In this document: piece after piece, positions 1 through 7,362 of the stretch
How positions within the stretch are numbered: the first letter of the stretch is position 1
Layout: every line of letters starts with the position of its first letter
Origin: an uncultured delta proteobacterium
Lineage (GTDB): Bacteria > Myxococcota_A > Polyangia > Polyangiales > Ga0077539
NCBI GenBank assembly: GCA_903860995.1
Contig: CAIOSS010000686.1
Location: 1-12,384, forward strand
DNA: 12,384 nt
Direction of reading: 5' to 3'
The notes under the pieces: model-generated
What the model was told of the DNA's origin: nothing
Databases searched by the model: none
Seen by the model: the letters and a program-made list of their open reading frames with translations, nothing else
Position numbers and translations under genes: made by a program

Positions 1-984
1 CGACGGCTGGTGAAACGCCCCCACGAGGTTCTTTCCCGCGGGCAGGTCGACCCCCGTCTTGCCGCCGACGGACGCGTCCACCATCGCGAGCAGGCTCGTG
101 GGCGCCGACACGTACCGCACGCCGCGCAGCCACGTCGCCGCCGCGAACCCGCCGACGTCCGTGACCACGCCGCCGCCGACGCACGCGATCACCGCGCGGC
201 GATCGGCGCCGTCGCCCCCGATGGCCTCCCACACCCGCGCCACCGAGCGCAGGGTCTTGCTCCGCTCCCCGGGCCGCAGCACCACCCGCGCCGGCCTCCC
301 GCCGAGCGCGCGCTCTGCGGCCTCGCCCCAGTGCCGCGCCACGGTCGCGTCGGTCACCACCGCGGCGGTCACCATCCCGGTCATCTCTCGCGCGAGCCCG
401 CCGAGCGGCCCGACGCACACCCGGTAGCTCCGCTCGCCCAGGGGCACCAGCATCGACAGCGCCCCGCGCGCCTGCGCCGCCACCGCGTCGGCCACCGCGG
501 CGACCGGTCCACTGGCGGCGACCGTCGCGTGCGCCTCGGCGTAGGCTGACCGCCGGGCCTCGAGCAGCACCTCCAGCGCCCCGGCGCCACCGCGAAGGAG
601 CGGCCGCTCGACGCCGCCCGCGAGCCGCGCCCGCAGGGCCTCGATGGGCGCCGCGAGCGTCACCACCCTCGCGCGCCGGAGCGTGTCACGGCGCGTCGTC
701 CGGTCGACCAGCGCGCCGCCGCCGACCGCGACGAGCACCCGCTCTCCCTCCAGCGCGCGCCGGAGCGCGGCGCGCTCGCGCTCACGGAAGGCCACTTCGC
801 CCTCCCGCGCGAAGAGCTGCGCGACGGTGGCGGAGGCCTCGGCGGTGATGATGTCGTCGAGGTCGACGAAGCGCCACCCCAGCGCCGCCGCGGCCAGGGC
901 CCCAACGGCGCTCTTGCCGACCCCCGGCGGCCCGCTGACGACGCAGCGCAGCGCCGCCCGCTCAGCGCCCGGCGAGCTGGCCAC
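1..984 (-). CDS. aroKB: Bifunctional shikimate kinase / 3-dehydroquinate synthase (AroK-AroB fusion), 3' end cut by window edge
   Basis: One frame stays open for 328 codons from a GTG at 984 to the window edge, joining two shikimate-pathway enzymes. The shikimate kinase half (residues about 13-157) has the P-loop GPPGVGKS (18-25), the substrate aspartate in VDLDD (41-44), FRERE (arginine 68), the VGGGAL loop (87-92) and the lid motif ERPLL (126-130). After a short Ala-rich linker, the dehydroquinate synthase half starts near residue 175 with GERSKTL (240-246), GGGVVTDVGGFAAAT (270-284), VDASVGGKTGV and GKNLVGAF; its C-terminal half lies outside the window. The kinase phosphorylates shikimate with ATP and the synthase makes 3-dehydroquinate from DAHP, both in the cytosol. 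The GTG lies inside the end of aroC (23-bp overlap) with no clear Shine-Dalgarno, so translational coupling is likely and the exact start is inferred. I read the whole frame and found no stop between the domains. Fused AroK-AroB proteins are known, for example in Thermotoga. Confidence 0.93.
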   Translation of the reverse strand, partial: MASSPGAERAALRCVVSGPPGVGKSAVGALAAAALGWRFVDLDDIITAEASATVAQLFAREGEVAFRERERAALRRALEGERVLVAVGGGALVDRTTRRDTLRRARVVTLAAPIEALRARLAGGVERPLLRGGAGALEVLLEARRSAYAEAHATVAASGPVAAVADAVAAQARGALSMLVPLGERSYRVCVGPLGGLAREMTGMVTAAVVTDATVARHWGEAAERALGGRPARVVLRPGERSKTLRSVARVWEAIGGDGADRRAVIACVGGGVVTDVGGFAAATWLRGVRYVSAPTSLLAMVDASVGGKTGVDLPAGKNLVGAFHQPS

Positions 985-2137
985 GGTAGCCGTCCAGGTT
1001 GCGGAGCAGCTCGCGCATGGAGTCGCCGCCGAGCTTCTCCAGCAGCGCGTCGGCCAGGGTGAGGCACACCATCGCCTCGAGCACGACGCCCGCCGCGGGC
1101 ACCGCGCACACGTCGCTGCGCTCGGTGTTGGCGGGCGCGGCCTCGTGGGTGCGCACGTCGACCGACGCGAGCGCGCGGCGCAGGGTGGAGATGGGCTTCA
1201 TCGCGGCGCGCAGCACCAGGGGCTCGCCGTTGGTCACTCCCCCCTCCAGGCCGCCCGCCCGGTTGCTCGCGCGGGCGTAGGCGCCGTCGACGTACGCGAT
1301 GGCGTCGTGCACCGCCGACCCGCGTGCCGCCGCGGCGGACCAGCCCTCGCCGATCTCGAAGGCCTTGATGGCCTGCACGGACATCGCGGCCTGCGCGAGG
1401 CGCCCGTCGAGCCGACGGTCCCACTGCGCGTAGGTGCCGAGGCCCGGGACGACGCCCACCGCGACCACCTCGATGACGCCGCCGAGGGTGTCGCCGGCGT
1501 GCGCCGCGGCGAGGATCTCGGCGCGCATCGCCTCCTCCGCGGCCTCACCGAGGACCCGCAAGGAGGATCCCTCGACCCGGTGTGCGAGCGCCCCGTCGGG
1601 CACCCACGCGCGGGGGTCGGCCTCGGCGCCGTCGCGCACCGGACCGATGGAGAGCACCCGCGAGCGCACCGCCACGCCGCATTCCTCGAGGACGCGCCGC
1701 GCCACCGCCCCGGCGGCCACCCGCGCCGCGGTCTCCCGGGCGCTCGCCCGCTCGAGGACGTCGCGCAGGTCGGCGCGGTCGTACTTGAGCGCGCCCGGCA
1801 GGTCGGCGTGCCCGGGTCGGGGCGTGCTCACGGGCTCCGGGGTGGCGGCGAAGGGCTCAGCGCCCATGCGCCCCTGCCAGTTGGCGAAGTCGCGGTTGAC
1901 GATGCGCAGCGCGATGGGGGAGCCGAGGGTCTCCCCGCCGCGCACGCCGCCATCGATGGCGACGGCGTCGCGCTCGATCTTCATGCGCCCGCCGCGGCCG
2001 TAGCCACGCTGGCGCCGGGCGAGGTCGCGGTCGATGTGATCGGCGAGGAGGGCGAGTCCGGCGGGGACGCCGTCGAGCAGTGCGAGGAGCGAGGGCCCGT
2101 GGGACTCCCCGGCGGTGGACCAGCGAAGGTGGGACAT
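962..2137 (-). CDS. aroC: Chorismate synthase AroC
   Basis: The 391-residue product converts 5-enolpyruvylshikimate-3-phosphate to chorismate using reduced FMN, the last common step of aromatic biosynthesis. Family signatures are visible: STAGESHGP near the N-terminus (residues 7-15), a basic RRQRGYGRGGRM segment, VSTPRPGHADLPGALKY, and RASARETAARVAAGA. Length is normal for the family (about 350-400). I prefer the ATG at 2137 because MSHLRWSTAGESHGP matches the usual start of the family; an in-frame GTG at 2167 would add ten residues (His/Pro-rich) that are not typical. Neither start has a good Shine-Dalgarno. The gene begins about 60 bp after the pilQ stop and its end overlaps the start of the aroK-aroB fusion, so pilQ, aroC and aroKB are probably co-transcribed. 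Identity is secure; only the start is uncertain. Confidence 0.95.
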   Translation of the reverse strand: MSHLRWSTAGESHGPSLLALLDGVPAGLALLADHIDRDLARRQRGYGRGGRMKIERDAVAIDGGVRGGETLGSPIALRIVNRDFANWQGRMGAEPFAATPEPVSTPRPGHADLPGALKYDRADLRDVLERASARETAARVAAGAVARRVLEECGVAVRSRVLSIGPVRDGAEADPRAWVPDGALAHRVEGSSLRVLGEAAEEAMRAEILAAAHAGDTLGGVIEVVAVGVVPGLGTYAQWDRRLDGRLAQAAMSVQAIKAFEIGEGWSAAAARGSAVHDAIAYVDGAYARASNRAGGLEGGVTNGEPLVLRAAMKPISTLRRALASVDVRTHEAAPANTERSDVCAVPAAGVVLEAMVCLTLADALLEKLGGDSMRELLRNLDGYRGQLAGR

Positions 2138-2197
2138 TGGTGGATGACGAGGGTGTCTTGGGGTCACCGCGGGCGCGGCGTCAACCCGTCGGGCGGA

Positions 2198-3778
2198 TCA
2201 GCGGCCGAGGGACTCGGCGCGGTTCACGATGCGCGGCGTGATGAAGATCAGCAGCTCGGTGCGCCGGTCGCTCTGGCGGCGGCGCTGGAAGAGCGCGCCG
2301 AGGATCGGGATGTCGCCGAGCAGGGGAACGCCTTCCACGTTGCGGCCGGTGTTGCGGGTGTAGATCCCGCCGATGACCGCGGTGCGACCGTCCTGGATGA
2401 GCAGGTCGGTCTCGGCCTCGCGACGGAGGATCGTGGGGTCGCCGCGGGCGCCGGTGTTGTTGAAGTCCGGCTCGTCGCGGTTGACGCGCACGTGCAGCGA
2501 GATCGACCCGTCGGCCGTGACGTGCGGGCGCACCCGGAGCTGGAGCTTGGCCTCCTGGAAGGCCGTCTGGATGCCCGCGGCGCTCACCTGCGAGTAGGGG
2601 ATGAGGGTGCCCTGCGCGATGGTGGCCTCGCGGTTGTCGAGCGTCAGGATGCGCGGCGAGCTCACGATGCGCAGCACGCCGGTGCTCTCCGCGGCCGAGA
2701 GGCGGACGTTGAGGTTGAGCCCGTGCCCGATGGAGCCCAGCGTGAAGCCGAGCGCACCGCCGGCCCCGGCGCCGGCGGCGGCCGGGAGGTTGACGGCGAA
2801 GTTGGGGTTCGCGACGCGCTGCTGCGTCAGCGAGAGACCGCCGGTGGGAGAGTTGGGGTCGCTGGCGCCGCCGATGACGCTCACGTCGCTCGGGAAGGTC
2901 AGCCCGGTGGGGTTGCCCGTCGTCGCGAGGAACCCGAGATCACCGCCCCACTGGATTCCGACGTCGCGCGAGAAGGTGCTCGTCGCCTCGACGATGCGCG
3001 CCTCGACGAGCACCTGCGGGGTCTGCGTGTCGAGCGAGCGCACGAGCTGCTCGACCTGGTTGAGCGAGCCCGCCACGTCGCGGACGATGAGCATGTTGGT
3101 GCGCTCGTCGACGGAGAGCGTGCCGCGCGAAGTGAGCAGCTCGCGCGCCCGGGGGGCGACCTCGCCGCCGAGCGCGTAGCTCACCGGGATGAGCCGGGTC
3201 TCGAGGGGCTCGAGGGCGACGTTCTGCTTGGCGCGCTCGATCGCGAGCTCGCGCTCCTTGTCGAGCACCGACTGGGGCGCGATGCGGATGATGTTGCCGT
3301 CGCGCTGCATGCCCAGCGAGCGGGCGGCGAGGATCACCTCCAGCGCGCGGTCCCACGGCACGTTGTGCATGCGGATGGTGACGTTGCCGGCCACGTCGTC
3401 GGAGGTGACGATGTTGACGTTGCCCACCTCCGCGAGGAGGCGCAGCACGTTGTGGATGTCCGCGTCCCGCAGGTCGATGTCGATGCGGCGCCCGGTGCCG
3501 GCGGACTGGCCCCGCGCGCCGTTGATCTGCATCGGGACGGTCGACAGGAACCCCGCCTCGTCGGCGCGCGCGGCCCCGACGACCTCGGCGGATTCGCGCG
3601 CCACCACCCGGGATGGCGGTCGGGTCGGCGGGGGATCGTCCGACGGCAGCATTTGCGCGGAGGACGTGCTCGGCGCAACGAGCGCTGCGAAGAGAAGCAA
3701 CAGGGGTCCGGCGAAACGCCACGGAAGCGCGTGTGCGTGCCGGGGGCCATCAGACGGCATGGGACGGAGCCGGTTCAT
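2198..3778 (-). CDS. pilQ: Type IV pilus secretin PilQ (short form)
   Basis: This 526-residue protein should form the outer-membrane channel through which the type IVa pilus passes. A Sec signal peptide is clear: Arg-rich start, hydrophobic core GPLLLLFAALVA, likely cut after SSA (41). Residues about 98-168 are the STN/N0-type secretin domain (IDIDLRDADIHNVLRLLAEV), followed by an N1 (KH-like) domain (about 193-255, with DERTNMLIVRD) and the beta-barrel secretin domain (from QVLVEARIVEA to the end, with VPLLGDIPILGALF and LLIFITPRIV). The AMIN domains usual in PilQ are absent; the region between signal peptide and N0 is only about 55 residues of Pro/Ser/Ala-rich sequence. The ATG at 3778 is chosen because GAGG lies 6 nt upstream and a signal peptide follows; a longer in-frame ORF to 3916 has no such support. 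It follows pilP after a 213-bp gap. Confidence 0.95.
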   Translation of the reverse strand: MNRLRPMPSDGPRHAHALPWRFAGPLLLLFAALVAPSTSSAQMLPSDDPPPTRPPSRVVARESAEVVGAARADEAGFLSTVPMQINGARGQSAGTGRRIDIDLRDADIHNVLRLLAEVGNVNIVTSDDVAGNVTIRMHNVPWDRALEVILAARSLGMQRDGNIIRIAPQSVLDKERELAIERAKQNVALEPLETRLIPVSYALGGEVAPRARELLTSRGTLSVDERTNMLIVRDVAGSLNQVEQLVRSLDTQTPQVLVEARIVEATSTFSRDVGIQWGGDLGFLATTGNPTGLTFPSDVSVIGGASDPNSPTGGLSLTQQRVANPNFAVNLPAAAGAGAGGALGFTLGSIGHGLNLNVRLSAAESTGVLRIVSSPRILTLDNREATIAQGTLIPYSQVSAAGIQTAFQEAKLQLRVRPHVTADGSISLHVRVNRDEPDFNNTGARGDPTILRREAETDLLIQDGRTAVIGGIYTRNTGRNVEGVPLLGDIPILGALFQRRRQSDRRTELLIFITPRIVNRAESLGR

Positions 3779-3991
3779 CCAGGACCTCACTCGGGTTTCG
3801 CCCCCACGGTATCGGAGGGCGGCGGGCGAACCCGCATTTCTCTCAAAAAATTTTGACTCAACGGACCGATGCCAGGAGCTCTGCCCCCCTCCCGGTCCGC
3901 CGTACGGAGCTCCCATCGCCCCCCCTTTGGTCTGGGGAACGATGCGTAGCCCGCTCGGCGGTCGGGAGGCGATCGATGGGTTAAGGAGCGC
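3779..3991 (-). other. pilP-pilQ intergenic region with AT-rich interrupted palindrome and small hairpin
   Basis: This is the only large gap inside the pil operon (213 bp). It holds an AT-rich patch, unusual for this GC-rich DNA, containing the interrupted inverted repeat TCAAAA-AA-TTTTGA (3843-3856). A 5-bp hairpin GCGGG/CCCGC with a 4-nt loop lies at 3822-3835, between the AT-rich patch and the pilQ Shine-Dalgarno. I could not find a convincing -35/-10 pair. The gap may carry a secondary promoter or an mRNA control element for pilQ, but this is inference from position and composition. Confidence 0.4.
3785..3788 (-). promoter_or_regulatory. Shine-Dalgarno deciding the pilQ start
   Basis: On the minus strand GAGG sits 6 nt before the ATG at 3778. 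It favours this start over the 46-residue longer open frame that begins at 3916. Confidence 0.6.
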
Positions 3992-4933
3992 TCAGTGCAG
4001 CGGCGACTCGCCGCCCGTCGTCACGATGGGCGGCGGCGTGCTCGGGAGCGGGACCAACGTGGGCCCCGTGGGCGCAGTCGCGGCCGGGGGCGCCTGCACG
4101 ATGACCGTGGTGGTCGTGGTCGGAGCGCCCGAAGCCCCTCCCGTCGTGGTCGTGGTGCCAGGCCTGCCAGAGCCGGGGCCCGGGGCGCCCGACGGTACGC
4201 TCGACGGCAGGAAGCTCGGGGCCGGACCCCCGACGCCCGGGATGGGCATCCCGAGCGCGGAGCCCACCGAGGGCGGGGGCTGCGCCTGGGTGCTCGAGAC
4301 GCCCTGCGACGCCATCGCGACCGCGCGCTCAACCACCTGGGCGTTGGGGTTCAGCGGGTCTTCGCGCTCGAAGACCACCTCCGCGGGAATCTCCGCGAGC
4401 GAGCCGTCGGGTGCCCGACGGAGCCGGGCGGGCGAGATGCGCGCGACGCGCCAGTGCACGGCGTAGTCGGTGCGGCCCTCGACGTTCGAGCGGATGATCT
4501 CCTGCCGCCCGACGTACATGCCGCGCCGGAGGATGGTGCCGGCGTTGGAGGGGTCCTTCACCATCGCGTAGGGGCTGTCGGTGCCGAGCACCACCGCGAC
4601 GAGGCGGAGCTCGTCGAGGGAGAATCGCGGCAGCACGACGGAGCGCGAGTCCGTGGTGGTGATGATGTCGATCCGGTTGCTGAAGCGCCGGAACGGGTCA
4701 CGCACCTGGAGGCTCTCGACGAAGGACTGGTCGGTCACGGGGATGGGCGGCGGACCGCCCGCGTCCCCCTGGCCGGGGGTGGTGCGCCGGTTGGCGTTGT
4801 TGGCCCCCGTGCGCGCCGTGCTGTTGGTCGACGGCGCCGATGGGGGCGCCGGGGGCGGCGGGTCTTCGCAGCCGACCGCGCCCAGGGCGAACGCGAGCGA
4901 CCACGCCGTCGAGCGACTCTGCCAGCGCTTCAT
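3992..4933 (-). CDS. pilP: Type IV pilus alignment-complex lipoprotein PilP with long Pro/Thr-rich tail
   Basis: This 313-residue product is the inner-membrane lipoprotein that links the PilN/PilO pair to the PilQ secretin in the periplasm. The N-terminus is a lipoprotein signal (hydrophobic SLAFALGAVG, candidate lipid cysteine at residue 22), followed by a Pro/Ser/Asn-rich linker. The folded PilP core spans about residues 68-200, with RDPFRRF, FSLDELRLVAVVLG, YAMVKDPSNAGTILRRGMYVGR and a final acidic VVFERED strand. From about residue 222 to the end the chain is Pro/Gly/Ser/Thr-rich with threonine runs, making it much longer than common PilP proteins (roughly 170-180 residues). The ATG overlaps the pilO stop in an ATGA quartet and has GGAGG 6 nt upstream. 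The lipobox has Ala rather than Leu at -3, so lipidation is likely but not certain. Confidence 0.9.
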   Translation of the reverse strand: MKRWQSRSTAWSLAFALGAVGCEDPPPPAPPSAPSTNSTARTGANNANRRTTPGQGDAGGPPPIPVTDQSFVESLQVRDPFRRFSNRIDIITTTDSRSVVLPRFSLDELRLVAVVLGTDSPYAMVKDPSNAGTILRRGMYVGRQEIIRSNVEGRTDYAVHWRVARISPARLRRAPDGSLAEIPAEVVFEREDPLNPNAQVVERAVAMASQGVSSTQAQPPPSVGSALGMPIPGVGGPAPSFLPSSVPSGAPGPGSGRPGTTTTTGGASGAPTTTTTVIVQAPPAATAPTGPTLVPLPSTPPPIVTTGGESPLH

Positions 4934-5574
4934 CGCGCACCTCCAGCCGCGGCCGCGGGGGCCGCTCCCGGGGTGCCCGGGGCGCCGGTGGTGGCCACGC
5001 CGCGGAAGGTCGTCGCCAGGAGGGTCGCGGACAGCATCATGTCGTGCGTGTTCGGGTCCTCCGTCGGCGTCTGAAGCTCGATGTTCTCCATGTTGATGAC
5101 GCGCGGCAGTTGCGAGACCGAGTGGAAGAAGCGCGCGAGGGAGAGGTAGGTGCCGTTGACCTGCATCTGCACCGGGATGCGCGCGAAGTATCGCTCGACG
5201 CGCTCGTCCACCGGCTGGATCAGCCGGATCGAGAGCCCGCTCGCCTCGGCGAGCGCGTTGATGCTGCGCATGAACCCGGGGATGTCCGGGTCGTTGGGCA
5301 GCACCGACTCCAGCGACTGGGCGTGCACCCGGGCCCGCGCCAGCTCCGCCACGTCCGTGTTGTACCGCCGGAGGTTCTGCTCCTCCCGCACCCGCGAAGC
5401 GGCGAGCTCGGTGCGCTGCGCCTCCTGCTGCGTGCGGTCCTGATCCAGCGGGTCATACAAGAGGAAGTAATAACCGACGAGCACGCCGATCACCGCCACC
5501 ACCCAGACCACCACCAGCAGCACCGTCTGGTTGACCCCGCCGAGGCTCAGGCCGCCGCTCTTCTTGGCCGCCAT
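4930..5574 (-). CDS. pilO: Type IV pilus inner-membrane protein PilO
   Basis: The 214-residue product is the bitopic PilO protein that pairs with PilN in the pilus alignment complex. A short cytoplasmic N-terminus (AAKKSGG) is followed by one transmembrane helix (about residues 15-40, TVLLVVVWVVAVIGVLVGYY). A coiled-coil-like segment follows (about 45-92, Gln/Arg/Glu-rich), then a ferredoxin-like periplasmic domain with GFMRSINALAEASGL, PVQMQVNGTYLSLARFF and RVINMENIEL, which are typical for PilO. The C-terminus ends in a Pro/Ala-rich tail (about 195-214). GAGG lies 7 nt before the ATG. The start is one base after the pilN stop and the end overlaps pilP by four bases, indicating tight co-translation. 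Confidence 0.94.
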   Translation of the reverse strand: MAAKKSGGLSLGGVNQTVLLVVVWVVAVIGVLVGYYFLLYDPLDQDRTQQEAQRTELAASRVREEQNLRRYNTDVAELARARVHAQSLESVLPNDPDIPGFMRSINALAEASGLSIRLIQPVDERVERYFARIPVQMQVNGTYLSLARFFHSVSQLPRVINMENIELQTPTEDPNTHDMMLSATLLATTFRGVATTGAPGTPGAAPAAAAGGAR

Positions 5575-5575
5575 G

Positions 5576-6232
5576 TCAGTACCTCACCCTCGCGCTGATG
5601 GTGAACTGCTGCACCGGCAGGCCGTTGGTCGCCACGGCCGCCGAGGCGCGCTCGAGGCGCACGTTCTGGAAGTACAGGCTGAGCTGCATCCTGCGCATCG
5701 CCTCGCCGACGTCGTCGGCGGTGCGGCCCTCACCCTGGATCTTCACCGTGCGGTTCTCCTCGTCGAAGCTCGTGAGCCAGAGCCGCTTGGTGTCCCAGGT
5801 CGTGCTCCAGAGCTGGTCGCGCAGGCCGCGCGCGCGGAGGTTCTCGACCACCGTCGGATCGGCCGTCGGCGCGCCGTTGGTCGAGAGGATGTGCGAGATC
5901 TCCAGCAGCATCGAGGTCGGTCCCGTGCGGGCCGCCTGGAGCTGCTGGATCGCCTCCTCGCGGCGGTGGATCTCCGCGAGCTCGTCGAGGATCTTCTGGT
6001 GATCCGCCACGCGACCCTTGATGGCGTCGATCTCGCTCTGGGTGCGGGTGTTGGCGTTGCGGATCGCGTCCACCTCGCCCACCTGCGACGTGTGGAAGAG
6101 GAAGAGCCCGCTCAGCAGCAGCACCAGCGACCCGATGACGCCGACGAGCAGCATGTTCGGGACGCTGCCGCCGCCGAGGCCCGCCTGCGTGCGGCGCCCC
6201 TTCTCGTCTGGCAATAGGTTGATCTTGAGCAT
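5576..6232 (-). CDS. pilN: Type IV pilus inner-membrane protein PilN
   Basis: The product has 218 residues. Its first residues, MLKINLLPDEKGRR, carry the conserved cytoplasmic PilN motif (INLLP) that inserts into a groove of PilM. One transmembrane helix follows (about residues 26-48, MLLVGVIGSLVLLLSGLFLF), then a coiled coil (about 52-100) and a periplasmic ferredoxin-like domain with LWLTSFDEENRTVKIQGEG and a C-terminal FTISARVRY strand. The ATG at 6232 is chosen because it places INLLP at the extreme N-terminus and has a GAGGGA ribosome site 8 nt upstream; a longer open frame to 6304 would overlap pilM and add an Arg-rich stretch foreign to the family. It lies 13 bp after pilM and 1 bp before pilO. 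Confidence 0.94.
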   Translation of the reverse strand: MLKINLLPDEKGRRTQAGLGGGSVPNMLLVGVIGSLVLLLSGLFLFHTSQVGEVDAIRNANTRTQSEIDAIKGRVADHQKILDELAEIHRREEAIQQLQAARTGPTSMLLEISHILSTNGAPTADPTVVENLRARGLRDQLWSTTWDTKRLWLTSFDEENRTVKIQGEGRTADDVGEAMRRMQLSLYFQNVRLERASAAVATNGLPVQQFTISARVRY

Positions 6233-6245
6233 CGTCTCGGTCCCT

Positions 6246-7316
6246 CTACGCCTTCTCGCGGTCCTTGCGCAGCGCCAGCCCGATGGCCACGGCGACCTGC
6301 GCACGGTGCAGGTTCAGCAGGTCGCCGTTGACCTCCTTCAGGTCGACGGCGATGTCTCGAAACGGATCGAGCAGCTCCACCGGCGCCTTCGTGCGGCGCT
6401 CGATGGCGGCGCCCACCTCGGGGATGTTCGCCGTCCCACCAGAGATGTAGATCCGCGAGATCTCCCGCTCGCCGCTCGTCGCCAGGTAGAAGTCCAGCGA
6501 GCGGAGAATCTCACCGCTGAGCCCCTCGCAGACCTGCCGCACGATCTGCGGCACCTCGTTGGGGACCACCGAGCGGCCGGTCGACGCACCCTGCATCACC
6601 GCGCCGGTCTTGTACGTCTCGGCCTCCTCGTAGGAGATGCCGAGGCGCTTCTGGATCTCCTCGGTGATCGCGTTGCCGCCGTTGATGATGTTGCGCGTGA
6701 ACGCCGGGATGCCCGCCGACAGGATGGTGATGGTGGTGAGCGTGGCGCCGATGTTGATCAGCGCGATGGTGCCGTCCTTGGGCAGGCCGTAGTTCACCTC
6801 GAAGGTGTTCTGCACGGTGAAGGCGTCGACGTCGATCACCATGGGCTTCAGCTTCGCCTCGCGGGCGACCTGCGCGGTGTCGTTGATCTCGTCCTTTTTG
6901 GCCGCCACCAGCAGCACGTCCATCTGCCCCTGCTCGCTCCGGCTGCGCAGCACCTCGTAGTCGATCTGCACGTCCTTGATGTCGTACGGGATCTGCTGCT
7001 CGGCCTCCCAGTCGATCTGCTCGTCGAGCTCCGCGGGGCTCATGAGAGGCAGCGTGATGCGCTTGATGATCACCGCGTGGCCCGACACCGCGAGCGCCAC
7101 CTCTCGGCGCTTGATCTTGAGCTGCGTGAAGAGGGCGTTGAGCCCCTCGAGCACCGCCGCCGTGTTCATGACGTGCCCATCGACGATCGTCTGCGGCGGC
7201 AGCGGGTGGTACCCGAAGCGCACGAGCGTGCGCTTGCCGCGCACGTCCTTGAGCTGACAGACCTTGATAGAACTCGAACCGATGTCGACGCCGACGAGAT
7301 AGTTGCCTTCGGCCAT
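6246..7316 (-). CDS. pilM: Type IV pilus actin-like assembly ATPase PilM
   Basis: This 356-residue cytoplasmic protein is the actin/FtsA-like PilM that binds the N-terminal tail of PilN and links the alignment complex to the motor side. The phosphate-1 motif VGVDIGSSSIKVCQL is near the N-terminus. Further signatures are the SHS2-type 1C subdomain with LPLMSPAELDEQIDWEAEQ, YEVLRSRSEQ, the phosphate-2-like INIGATLTTITIL, and the adenosine motif ISGGTANIPEVGAAI followed by VELLDPF. Length matches the family (about 350). The ATG at 7316 is preferred over an in-frame upstream start at 7364: AAGGA lies 6 nt before it and the conserved sequence begins within ten residues. It is the first pil gene in the cluster and sits behind a candidate promoter. 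Confidence 0.96.
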   Translation of the reverse strand: MAEGNYLVGVDIGSSSIKVCQLKDVRGKRTLVRFGYHPLPPQTIVDGHVMNTAAVLEGLNALFTQLKIKRREVALAVSGHAVIIKRITLPLMSPAELDEQIDWEAEQQIPYDIKDVQIDYEVLRSRSEQGQMDVLLVAAKKDEINDTAQVAREAKLKPMVIDVDAFTVQNTFEVNYGLPKDGTIALINIGATLTTITILSAGIPAFTRNIINGGNAITEEIQKRLGISYEEAETYKTGAVMQGASTGRSVVPNEVPQIVRQVCEGLSGEILRSLDFYLATSGEREISRIYISGGTANIPEVGAAIERRTKAPVELLDPFRDIAVDLKEVNGDLLNLHRAQVAVAIGLALRKDREKA

Positions 7317-7322
7317 CCGCGT

Positions 7323-7327
7323 TCCTT
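7323..7327 (-). promoter_or_regulatory. Shine-Dalgarno deciding the pilM start
   Basis: AAGGA on the minus strand, 6 nt before the ATG at 7316. It supports that start rather than the in-frame codon at 7364. Confidence 0.6.
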
Positions 7328-7348
7328 GAAGCAGCGCCGTGAGGTGGA

Positions 7349-7360
7349 CGCTGATCAGCG
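7349..7360. repeat. 12-bp perfect palindrome at the predicted pilM transcription start
   Basis: CGCTGATCAGCG is a perfect palindrome just downstream of the candidate -10 box, where an operator or a leader hairpin would lie. A palindrome of this size is expected a few times by chance in a window this long, so only its position makes it worth listing. Confidence 0.35.
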
Positions 7361-7362
7361 CC

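Noticed and set aside
644..3856. A 1070-codon open frame on the plus strand
   Set aside because: It runs antisense across aroKB, aroC and pilQ, all of which have clear family motifs. Its product is Arg/Gly/Asp/His-rich without any domain, as expected from the codon bias of GC-rich genes read backwards.
3841..3875. Possible sigma54 promoter (TGGCAT followed by TTGAG) before pilQ
   Set aside because: The distance between the GG and the TTG element is two bases too long for a -24/-12 promoter, and the -12 GC is missing.
3779..3916. N-terminal extension of pilQ to 3916
   Set aside because: The added residues hide the signal peptide and lack a ribosome site, whereas the ATG at 3778 has GAGG at 6 nt and opens directly into a signal peptide.
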